Shown here: in pieces, positions 26,439 through 33,417 of the stretch
Numbering within the stretch: the first letter of the stretch is position 1
Layout of the letters: each line of letters begins with the position of its first letter
Assembly (NCBI GenBank): GCA_003426165.1
Contig: QUAH01000002.1
Coordinates: forward strand, 1-64,000
Length of the DNA stretch: 64,000 nt
From: Candidatus Saccharicenans subterraneus
GTDB lineage: Bacteria; Acidobacteriota; Aminicenantia; Aminicenantales; Saccharicenantaceae
Direction: 5' to 3'
Translations under genes and position numbers: made by a program
The notes under the pieces: model-generated
The model's input: only the letters and a program-made list of their open reading frames with translations
The model's database searches: none
What the model was told of the DNA's origin: nothing

Positions 26439-26885
26439 ATGGCCATAATTCGCGGCTGTAACCTTCCCGAAGATCTTTACTATTACCCGGAAAAGCACCT
26501 GTGGCTAAAGCCGCTCGGCGGCAACCTCTTCCGCATCGGGCTAACCCCCATCGCCGGAAAACTGGCCGGCGGGAAACTCAACGCCGTAACCATCAGGTCC
26601 AAGAACATCGGCCAGGAAGTCCAGCAGGGGAAAAGCCTGGCCACCCTGGAGAGCAGCAAGTACGTGGGCCCGGTGCCGGCTCCCATTACCGGTATCGTCA
26701 AGTCCGGAAATGACAGGCTGGCCGCCGATCCCAACCTGGTCATCAGCGACCCTTACGGCGAAGGCTGGGTGGCCGAAATCGAAGCCACGAAGTGGGACCA
26801 GGAAAAAGCGACCCTGCTGACCGGGGCTGAAGGCCTGGCCGAGTACGAAAAGAAACTGGAAGCGGCCGGGATCTCCTGCGGGTAA
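26439..26885 (+). CDS. GcvH-like lipoyl carrier (LbpA-like)
   Basis: A 148-residue lipoyl-domain protein resembling glycine cleavage H protein. The lipoylation site is Lys74 in TLESSKYVGPVPAPITG. Unlike typical H proteins of about 125-130 residues it has an N-terminal RGCNLPEDLYYYPEKH and a C-terminal tail ending GISCG, so a cysteine lies near each end. No other glycine cleavage gene is present; instead it stands among TusA and DsrE genes and an FeS/hydrogenase operon, with a lipoate ligase nearby. This matches the setting of LbpA, the lipoate-binding protein of the sulfur-oxidising sHdr pathway. I therefore favour a sulfur carrier over glycine metabolism. AAAAAGGAGG precedes the ATG. Confidence 0.85.
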   Translation: MAIIRGCNLPEDLYYYPEKHLWLKPLGGNLFRIGLTPIAGKLAGGKLNAVTIRSKNIGQEVQQGKSLATLESSKYVGPVPAPITGIVKSGNDRLAADPNLVISDPYGEGWVAEIEATKWDQEKATLLTGAEGLAEYEKKLEAAGISCG

Positions 26886-26944
26886 TATTTCTTTGGGTGC
26901 GACGGAAAATTAAAAATTAAAGTTTATAAATCGCGAAAAAATAA

Positions 26945-26960
26945 CTCCTTCGCCAAGGAG
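26945..26960 (+). promoter_or_regulatory. hairpin that can hide the hydrogenase small-subunit ribosome-binding site
   Basis: CTCCTT (26945-26950), CGCC loop and AAGGAG (26955-26960) can pair perfectly. AAGGAG is the ribosome-binding site of the hydrogenase small-subunit gene starting at 26966. The stem would limit translation unless opened by a ribosome, protein or RNA. Confidence 0.45.
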
Positions 26961-26965
26961 GGCAA

Positions 26966-28117
26966 ATGAAGGAAAAAACGATTTATGAGCATTTGAGGGA
27001 AAAGGGGCTCTCCCGGCGGGATTTCATGAAACTCTGCGGCACCATTGCCGGAATGATGGGCCTGGAGTTCGTACCCCCGGTCAAAGCTCTGGGCAAAACA
27101 CTAGGCCAGAGCCCGGAAGAAGTGGTGGCTCAGGCCCTTAAGACCAAGCCAAAAGTTCCCATCATCTGGCTGGAGTTCCAGGACTGTGCCGGGTGCAGCG
27201 AAGCCATCTCCCGCTCCAGCTCTCCCCTTCTCAGCAACCTGGTCCTTAATGACATCGCCATCGAGTACCATGAAACCCTGATGGCCGCAGCCGGTTTCCA
27301 GGCCGAAAAGGCCAAGGAAGAATGTATGAAGCAATTCTTCGGGAAATACGTGCTGGTGGTTGAGGGCAGTCCGACCCTGGCCGACGACGGCATCTACTGC
27401 ACCGTGGCCGGAAAAAGCAACCTGGACCTGCTAAAGGAAGCCGCGGCCGGGGCTGCCGCCGTCATCGCCACCGGAAACTGCGCCTGCTTTGGCGGAATCC
27501 CGGCAGCCCATCCCAACCCGACCAGGGCGGTCGGCGTGGCCGAGCTCATCAAAGACAAACCAGTCGTCAACATACCGGGCTGCCCGGCTATTCCGGAAGT
27601 TACCACTGGCACCATACTCCATTTCCTCATCATGGGCCAGCTTCCTGAAACTGACCAGCTGAAAAGACCTTTGCCCTTCTATGGCAACACGGTTCACGAC
27701 CATTGCCTGCGCCGGCCATTCTACGAAGCCGGAAAATTCGCCGGAAGCTTCGATGACGAAGGAGCCAGGAAAGGCTATTGCCTTTATAAGCTGGGCTGCA
27801 AGGGCCCGACCACCTACAATGCCTGCGCCGGCCTGAAGTGGGAGCGAGGCCTTTCCTACCCCGTTCAGTCCGGCCACCCCTGCCTCGGCTGTTCCGAACC
27901 CCATTTCTGGGATGGCGGCGGTTTTTACCAGGGCCAATCGGCTCCCATCATACGGCTCGATAAGGGTTCCACGGCCAACCTGGTTGGAGTCGGCGTGGCA
28001 GCCGGGGCCGCCCTGGCTGGCCTCAATGCCGTCAAGAAGAGCCGGGCCAAAAAGGACCTGAGAAAAGATCAGTCCCAGGCCCCCGGGTCTGAGCCCGGGT
28101 CAAAGAAGGAGGGCTGA
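26966..28117 (+). CDS. [NiFe] hydrogenase small subunit, Tat-exported (Isp-type)
   Basis: A 383-residue electron-transfer subunit of a membrane-bound uptake-type [NiFe] hydrogenase. A twin-arginine signal is seen in SRRDFMKLCG near residue 17, so the enzyme is exported folded. Cluster ligands: proximal Cys74 and Cys77 (DCAGC), Cys172 (GNCACFGG) and Cys206 (PGCP); distal His244 and Cys247 (HDHC) with later cysteines in GYCLYKLGCKG; medial cysteines in NAC and HPCLGC. A weakly hydrophobic segment (LVGVGVAAGAALAGL) followed by a Lys/Arg-rich tail at the C-terminus probably anchors it. The gene ends one base before the cytochrome gene. The order S-Isp1-Isp2-L is that of Isp-type (group 1e-like) hydrogenases. 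Confidence 0.95.
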   Translation: MKEKTIYEHLREKGLSRRDFMKLCGTIAGMMGLEFVPPVKALGKTLGQSPEEVVAQALKTKPKVPIIWLEFQDCAGCSEAISRSSSPLLSNLVLNDIAIEYHETLMAAAGFQAEKAKEECMKQFFGKYVLVVEGSPTLADDGIYCTVAGKSNLDLLKEAAAGAAAVIATGNCACFGGIPAAHPNPTRAVGVAELIKDKPVVNIPGCPAIPEVTTGTILHFLIMGQLPETDQLKRPLPFYGNTVHDHCLRRPFYEAGKFAGSFDDEGARKGYCLYKLGCKGPTTYNACAGLKWERGLSYPVQSGHPCLGCSEPHFWDGGGFYQGQSAPIIRLDKGSTANLVGVGVAAGAALAGLNAVKKSRAKKDLRKDQSQAPGSEPGSKKEG

Positions 28118-28118
28118 G

Positions 28119-28796
28119 ATGAACTGGACGAATATCTTGAATTTCAGCCGCGGGCCACTGCTTCATGTGGCCATGATAATTTTCGTGGCCGGCCTGAGCT
28201 ACCGGCTGGTCCGGGTTCTTTTGCTCGGCTGGGCGAGAGACAGGGCCAAGAACAAGGGCAGCAAGCTCTGGGGGGTAATCGTCAATTACCTGAAGGGCCT
28301 TTTCGTCCTGCCGTTTATTCCCTGGGTCCGGCGCACCTTCCGCCACAACGAGCTGACCTTTATCGCCGGCGGGCTGTTCCACCTCAGCCTGTTCCTGGTC
28401 CTGGTCTTCGGCACGGCCCATATTTTGGTCTGGAAGAGCCTCTGGGGTTTCGGCTGGAAGGGCCTGCCAACGCCCATCCTGGCTTTCTTCTCGGCCGTGG
28501 GCATAATCTCCATGATTGTCCTGCTGATAAACAGGCTCACCCACCCGGTGTTAAAAATGCTGACCAAGTTCCCGGTCTGGATAAACTGGCTGGTAGTTTT
28601 CCTGCCGATGATTACCGGCTTCATCATGGCCAGGCACCTGTGGTTCAGGTACGAGGTGATTTTCAGCCTGCACCTGATATCGGTCAGCCTGCTTCTAATC
28701 TGGATTCCCTTCGGTCGCATCTCCCACTTCCTGTTTTACTTCTTTTCCAAGACCATCCACGGGGCCCAGGCTGGTAAGCGCGCGGTAACGCCCTGA
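28119..28796 (+). CDS. Isp1/DsrM-like membrane cytochrome b subunit
   Basis: A 225-residue integral membrane protein with five hydrophobic helices, resembling the NarI/DsrM/Isp1 family that carries two b hemes. Candidate heme-ligand histidines lie within or near helices: GGLFHLSLF and TAHILVW in one part, MARHLWF and SLHLISV in another. It would pass electrons between the hydrogenase small subunit outside and the quinone pool or the Isp2 protein inside. It starts one base after the small-subunit gene and is followed 14 bases later by the FeS gene. Confidence 0.9.
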   Translation: MNWTNILNFSRGPLLHVAMIIFVAGLSYRLVRVLLLGWARDRAKNKGSKLWGVIVNYLKGLFVLPFIPWVRRTFRHNELTFIAGGLFHLSLFLVLVFGTAHILVWKSLWGFGWKGLPTPILAFFSAVGIISMIVLLINRLTHPVLKMLTKFPVWINWLVVFLPMITGFIMARHLWFRYEVIFSLHLISVSLLLIWIPFGRISHFLFYFFSKTIHGAQAGKRAVTP

Positions 28797-28810
28797 AAAG
28801 GAGGCAAGCC

Positions 28811-30076
28811 ATGAAAAGCCAGAAAACGCAATCAGCCATAAATACCTACCTTAAGGAGACAGGTGGCTGGGTGGCCAGTCAGCTCGAAGCCTGTACCCGC
28901 TGCGGCATCTGCGCCGAAGCCTGCCATTTCTACCAGGCCCTGGGCAATCCAGAATATGCTCCCATCTGGAAGCTGGAGCCGCTGCGCCGGGCCTATGAGC
29001 AGCGCTTCACCGTGGCCGGCAAGCTGAAATTAGCCCTTGGCCTGGAGAAACGGCTCGCCGACTCCGACCTGGAACACTGGAGCAAAATCGTCTACGAAGC
29101 CTGCACCGTCTGCAACAAGTGCGCCCACGTCTGCCCGATGGGCATCCAGCTCGGGCCGCTCATCCACGAGGTCAGAGCCGGGATGGCTGCGGCCGGAGTG
29201 GTGCCCGCAGACCTGGCCGAAGCCACGGAAAAGCAGAAAACCATCGGCAGCCCGCTGGGGGTTACCGACGAAATGTGGCGGGAAAGAATCGACTGGATCA
29301 CCGACGAATGGGAAGCTCAAATACCAGTTGATAAGGCCGGGGCCGAGAGCCTGGTAGTTTTCACCTCCATCGAGCTTATGAAATTTCCTGATAACCTGGC
29401 CGCCATAGCCAAGATTCTCAACAGGGCCGGAGAAAACTGGACAGTGAGCTCCACCGGCCGGGAAGTGGTTAACTTCGGCTACTTTGAAGCCGACGAGGAG
29501 CTGACCAGGCTTTTCATGTACCGGGTCTTCAAGGCGGCCGAGGAGCTGGGCGTAAAGCGCATCATCATCAGCGAGTGCGGTCACGCCTACGACGCTTTCC
29601 GCTGGGCAGCGCCCAACATGATGAAAGTTCCGAAGGGAGTGGACATCGCCCACATCAGCGAGTACATCCACCACCTCTGGAAGACCGGCCGGATCAAGCT
29701 CAAGGAAGGAGCCTTTGACGGTGAGACCATCACCTTCCACGACTCCTGTAAAATTCAGCGCCGCGGCGGCATCATCAAGCAGCCGCGGGAGCTGCTCAGG
29801 GTACTGGCTCCTAAGAGCTTCAAAGAAATGACACCCAATAAGGAGCAGTCACTGTGCTGTGGCGGCGGAGGCGGTGTTATCTCCATCAAGGAAGCCGACG
29901 CCAACCGCTATGCCGTCTTCGAGATGAAAATTGAGCAGCTCCAGGAAGTCCAGGCCAAGGCCGTCTGCATGGTCTGCAGCAACTGCCGCTTGCAGTTCGT
30001 GGACAGCGTGGGGCATTTCAACCTGCCGGTAAAAGTCCACGGCCTGGCCGAGCTGGTTTCCAGGGCCCTGTTATAA
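28811..30076 (+). CDS. Isp2/DsrK-like heterodisulfide reductase-type FeS protein
   Basis: A 421-residue cytoplasmic FeS protein related to HdrD, DsrK and Isp2. Two [4Fe-4S] ferredoxin motifs are at Cys28-31-34-38 and Cys98-101-104-108. The C-terminal CCG domain is complete: Cys313 (HDSC), Cys349-Cys350-Gly and Cys386/Cys389, which in HdrB/HdrD binds the special cluster that splits disulfides. The first CCG domain is degenerate (NFGYF, then SECGHAYDAFRW), a pattern I recall from DsrK proteins. It would accept electrons from hydrogen through Isp1 and reduce a disulfide or persulfide. No DsrC is seen nearby; the lipoyl carrier could be the partner (inference). Confidence 0.92.
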   Translation: MKSQKTQSAINTYLKETGGWVASQLEACTRCGICAEACHFYQALGNPEYAPIWKLEPLRRAYEQRFTVAGKLKLALGLEKRLADSDLEHWSKIVYEACTVCNKCAHVCPMGIQLGPLIHEVRAGMAAAGVVPADLAEATEKQKTIGSPLGVTDEMWRERIDWITDEWEAQIPVDKAGAESLVVFTSIELMKFPDNLAAIAKILNRAGENWTVSSTGREVVNFGYFEADEELTRLFMYRVFKAAEELGVKRIIISECGHAYDAFRWAAPNMMKVPKGVDIAHISEYIHHLWKTGRIKLKEGAFDGETITFHDSCKIQRRGGIIKQPRELLRVLAPKSFKEMTPNKEQSLCCGGGGGVISIKEADANRYAVFEMKIEQLQEVQAKAVCMVCSNCRLQFVDSVGHFNLPVKVHGLAELVSRALL

Positions 30077-30091
30077 GGAAAGGAGGGCAAC

Positions 30092-30412
30092 ATGGCATCC
30101 TTTAATCTGACCCCGGTGGAAAAAGGAATCCTCAGGTGCCGCCACACCGGCCCCTTTACTCCTGAGGATATCCAATCCCTGACGGTTTTCTTTAGGGAAT
30201 ACCACGGCAAGCTGCTTATTGACCTCAGCGGGACCGACCCGTCCGAATGCCTGCGGCACATTAAGCACATGAGGCCGATCATGCCAACCGCGGCCATTTT
30301 CGGGGCCGAAATAGACCCCAAGATTCTGGAGATAGACCGCAGCTACTACGCCAACGAAGTACGCTGGTTCCGGACCGAAAAAGAAGCCCTGGAATGGCTT
30401 CGCAACCAGTAA
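30092..30412 (+). CDS. STAS/SpoIIAA-like protein inside the hydrogenase operon
   Basis: A 106-residue protein resembling SpoIIAA-like/STAS-SEC14-type small proteins: a central strand LLIDLSGTDPSE, then AAIFGAEIDPKILEI and the typical ending VRWFRTEKEALEWL. It has no cysteine cluster or membrane helix. AAGGAGGGCAAC precedes the ATG. Its place between the FeS gene and the large-subunit gene is not part of the usual Isp-type gene order, and the spacing (15 bases on each side) shows it belongs to the operon. A role in controlling or assembling the enzyme is possible but unproven. Confidence 0.75.
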   Translation: MASFNLTPVEKGILRCRHTGPFTPEDIQSLTVFFREYHGKLLIDLSGTDPSECLRHIKHMRPIMPTAAIFGAEIDPKILEIDRSYYANEVRWFRTEKEALEWLRNQ

Positions 30413-30427
30413 TGGAAGGAGGGCAAC

Positions 30428-32167
30428 ATGGCTAATCGAATCGTCATCGATCCTATAACCAGGATAGAAGGACACTTAAGGATTGAAGCCGCGCTCGACG
30501 GGAACAACACCATCACCGAGGCCTACTCGGCCGGGACCATGGTGCGCGGCATCGAAAACATCCTGAAGAAGCGTGACCCGCGCGACGCCTGGGCCTTTGC
30601 CCAGAGAATCTGCGGGGTTTGCACCACGGTCCATGCCATTGCCTCCATCCGGGCGGTGGAAGACGCCCTGGGCATAAACATTCCCAAAGCCGCCAACCTG
30701 ATGCGGAACATGATCATCGCCCAGCAGTACATCCACGACCACGTGATGCATTTCTACATCCTGCACGCCCTGGACTTCGTGGACGTGGTCAGTGCCCTGA
30801 AAGCTGACCCGAAGAAAACTTCGGACATCCAGCAGAGCATCTCCGGCTGGCCCAATTCCTCCCCGGCCTACTTTGCCGAGGTCCAGAAAAAAGTAAAGGC
30901 CATCGTCGATAGCGGCCAGCTGTCGCTATTCAGCAATGGCTACTGGGGCCACCCGGCCTACAAGCTCCCGCCGGAAATCAACCTGCTGGGCGTGGCTCAC
31001 TACCTGGAGTGCCTGGACTGGCAGTCGCAGGTGACCAAGATCCACACCATCTTTGGCGGCAAGAACCCGCATCCCAACTTCGTGGTGGGAGGGGTGCCTC
31101 TCCCCATCGACATGAACTCGGACCAGGCCCTGAACGCCGAGAAGCTGGCGGTCATCGCCGATTCCATCCAGCGGATGAATAACTTCGTTGACCAGGTTTA
31201 CCTGCCGGACCTGCTGGCCGTGGCTCCCTATTACCTGGAATATGCGGCGGTCGGCGAGGGACTGGGTAACTTCCTGGCCTGGGGCGAATTTCCTGAGGGA
31301 CAGCTCAACGAGATTGATAAGCTGATTTTCCCCAGGGGTGTGATCGTCAACCGAGATCTGAAGAACGTTATTGTACCCGACCCGAGAGATGCGACCAAGA
31401 TGAAAGAATTCGTTACCCATAGCTGGTATAAGTACAGCCAGGGCGATGAAGCCGGGCTTTTCCCCTGGGAAGGCGAAACGGTCTTTAATTACACCGGGCC
31501 CAGGCCGCCCTATGAATACCTGAACGTCGAGGGCAAGTATTCCTGGTTGAAATCACCCCGCTGGAACGAGCTGCCAATGGAAGTGGGCCCCCTGGCCCGG
31601 GTTCTGATTCTCTATGCCACGGGGCATAAGGAGACGGTTGCCCTGGTCAATGCCGTCCTGGAAAAGCTCAAGGCTCCGGTCAGCGCCGTGTTTTCGACGC
31701 TTGGACGGACAGCGGCCAGGGCCATTGAGACCAAGGTCATCGCCGGGCTGCTTCAGAAGTTCTATGACGAGCTGGTGGCCGAGATTAAAGCCGGAAACAC
31801 CGATACCTTCAACGACGAAAAATGGGAGCCCCGGACCTGGCCGAAAAAGGCGCTCGGCTTCGGCTATACCGAGGCACCGCGCGGAGCCCTCGGGCACTGG
31901 GTGGTGATAGAGAACAGGAAAATCAAGAATTACCAGGTGGTGGTGCCGACCACCTGGAATGCTTCGCCCCGCGACCACAAGAACCAGGCCGGCGCCTATG
32001 AGGCCGCGCTCGTGGGAACCAGGCTGGTCAATCCAGAGCAGCCACTGGAAATCCTGCGGACGATACACTCCTTCGACCCGTGCCTGGCCTGCGCCGTGCA
32101 CCTGGTCGATGCCAGCGGGAAGAAGGTCGGGGAGGCGGCCACCGGCTTTAACCTGGTAGTGCGCTGA
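30428..32167 (+). CDS. [NiFe] hydrogenase large (catalytic) subunit
   Basis: A 579-residue catalytic subunit that splits or makes H2 at a Ni-Fe(CN)2CO centre. Both metal-binding motifs are intact: RICGVCTTVH with Cys62 and Cys65 (L1) and DPCLACAVH with Cys552 and Cys555 (L2). After His558 follow 21 residues that should be cut off by a maturation protease, whose gene lies 400 bases downstream. Family patterns at the start (IVIDPITRIEGHLRIEA) are typical of group 1 enzymes. AAGGAGGGCAAC precedes the ATG. No hypA-F genes are in the window, so cofactor assembly must be encoded elsewhere. Confidence 0.97.
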   Translation: MANRIVIDPITRIEGHLRIEAALDGNNTITEAYSAGTMVRGIENILKKRDPRDAWAFAQRICGVCTTVHAIASIRAVEDALGINIPKAANLMRNMIIAQQYIHDHVMHFYILHALDFVDVVSALKADPKKTSDIQQSISGWPNSSPAYFAEVQKKVKAIVDSGQLSLFSNGYWGHPAYKLPPEINLLGVAHYLECLDWQSQVTKIHTIFGGKNPHPNFVVGGVPLPIDMNSDQALNAEKLAVIADSIQRMNNFVDQVYLPDLLAVAPYYLEYAAVGEGLGNFLAWGEFPEGQLNEIDKLIFPRGVIVNRDLKNVIVPDPRDATKMKEFVTHSWYKYSQGDEAGLFPWEGETVFNYTGPRPPYEYLNVEGKYSWLKSPRWNELPMEVGPLARVLILYATGHKETVALVNAVLEKLKAPVSAVFSTLGRTAARAIETKVIAGLLQKFYDELVAEIKAGNTDTFNDEKWEPRTWPKKALGFGYTEAPRGALGHWVVIENRKIKNYQVVVPTTWNASPRDHKNQAGAYEAALVGTRLVNPEQPLEILRTIHSFDPCLACAVHLVDASGKKVGEAATGFNLVVR

Positions 32168-32571
32168 AGCTTCAAGCGAACTGGGTTTATGAAGTGATTG
32201 GATGGCCAAGAGCTTGAAACGCAGGTACTGGCCCGCTGACCGGGTCCATCATAATTCCGGAAAGGCGAGAGTAAAGACGGAGTGCTAACGACGGCAGATG
32301 TCAGAAACGTTTGAAAAATTAAGGAAATGTAAATCCACAAGAACAAACGGTCCGGGTACGACTCCAGCCGGCCGTGGACAAAACGATCTTCAAGAAACCA
32401 CCCTATTCCAGGTTGGCCACAAATGGCTCGTAGCTGCAAACCAGGACCAGACTGCGTGCGGTCAGCCGTCCGGGCCAGAAAGAAGCAGCAGTCAAAAAAC
32501 GTCGTCAGGGATAGCAAAACGCATGAGACATATGAATGGTTGTTCATATATCCTGAACCCAGCCGAATCTC
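32168..32571. other. intergenic region between hydrogenase operon and maturation protease
   Basis: About 400 bases. It contains the operator palindrome at 32530-32549 and no convincing gene; a 28-codon frame from about 32202 has no good start signal. The gap suggests the maturation protease has its own promoter, although I cannot name its boxes. Confidence 0.4.
32530..32549. promoter_or_regulatory. operator palindrome, copy 1 (TetR-type)
   Basis: ATATGAATGGTTGTTCATAT has perfect 7-base arms (ATATGAA/TTCATAT). The same 20-base pattern recurs at 58598-58617 and 60750-60769, which makes chance unlikely. It stands 22 bases before the maturation protease start and could block its promoter. Confidence 0.6.
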
Positions 32572-33078
32572 ATGGTGAAAACTGAAATGGCCAAGAGAAT
32601 TGTGGTGCTTGGAGTGGGAAATATCCTGAACCGGGACGAAGGAGCGGGAGTGCAGGCGCTAAAAGAACTAGAAAAAAGGCTGCCCGACGACTGGAAGGCG
32701 AAAGTGGAGCTGTTAGATGGCGGGGTGCTGGGGATGGACCTCCTCCCCTACGTGGAACGGGCCACCCACCTGCTCGTCCTGGACGCGGCTGATTTCCAGG
32801 GCCGGCCGGGAGCAATCAGGGAGTTTTCGGGAGGGGCGCTAAAAACATTTTTCTCCGGCAAGATTTCCTGGCACCAGCTCGGCTTCCAGGAGGTGCTGGA
32901 AGTGGCCCGGGTCAGAGGGCACTATCCGGGACAGGTTCACCTGATCGGCGTTCAGCCTGGGGACATGGAAGTCGGACTGGGGTTAAGCGAAGCTCTGGAG
33001 CTTTCCGTGAGGGATATGGCCAGAAGGGCTCTGGACATACTAAAAAACTGGCTCGAGGATACTGACCATGCAGAATAG
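32572..33078 (+). CDS. hydrogenase maturation protease (HyaD/HupD family)
   Basis: A 168-residue endopeptidase that trims the C-terminus of the large subunit after nickel insertion. The family start GVGNILNRDEGAGV includes the metal-sensing Glu, DAADF holds the Asp and SWHQLGFQEVL the His. ATG 32572 or ATG 32587 may be the start; neither has a clear ribosome-binding site. The 21-residue tail after His558 of the large subunit is its expected substrate. It is separated from the hydrogenase operon by about 400 bases and has an operator palindrome just upstream, so maturation may be regulated separately. Confidence 0.93.
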   Translation: MVKTEMAKRIVVLGVGNILNRDEGAGVQALKELEKRLPDDWKAKVELLDGGVLGMDLLPYVERATHLLVLDAADFQGRPGAIREFSGGALKTFFSGKISWHQLGFQEVLEVARVRGHYPGQVHLIGVQPGDMEVGLGLSEALELSVRDMARRALDILKNWLEDTDHAE

Positions 33079-33417
33079 ATTCCGGAGGATTCTCCATCGA
33101 ATAAAAATGTTAGCTTGCACCATCTACAGGGCCAGGACCAAGTACAGGAAACAGAGGAGTTATCATGCAGTTGGGGTTCAAGCGGCAGCAAGAATTCTGA
33201 CTGGCTGAAGTCTTGATCAAAGGTTCCTGGCCTTTACCAGATATTCAGCCCAAGAAACCTTGACTGCGAAGCCTGGCCTGAGGCGTTAATAAAACAAATT
33301 TTCGAGGGATTGTCCGAGAGACTGATTTATAATAAGGCAAAAAATAAAAAAATTACTGGCATGCTAATAAGTAAACAAAAGATAAATCATTTGAAGAACC
33401 CCGAAAGGAAATAAAGG
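33079..33417. other. intergenic region upstream of lipoate ligase with a -10 box
   Basis: About 340 bases without a supported gene. A perfect TATAAT at 33328-33333 could be the -10 of the lipoate ligase gene; no good -35 stands at the right distance. The leader would be about 80 bases. Confidence 0.4.

Noticed and set aside
26439-26885. Carrier considered as true glycine cleavage H protein
   Set aside because: No gcvT, gcvP or lipoate synthase lies near, the protein is longer than usual, and all neighbours are sulfur-carrier or hydrogenase genes.
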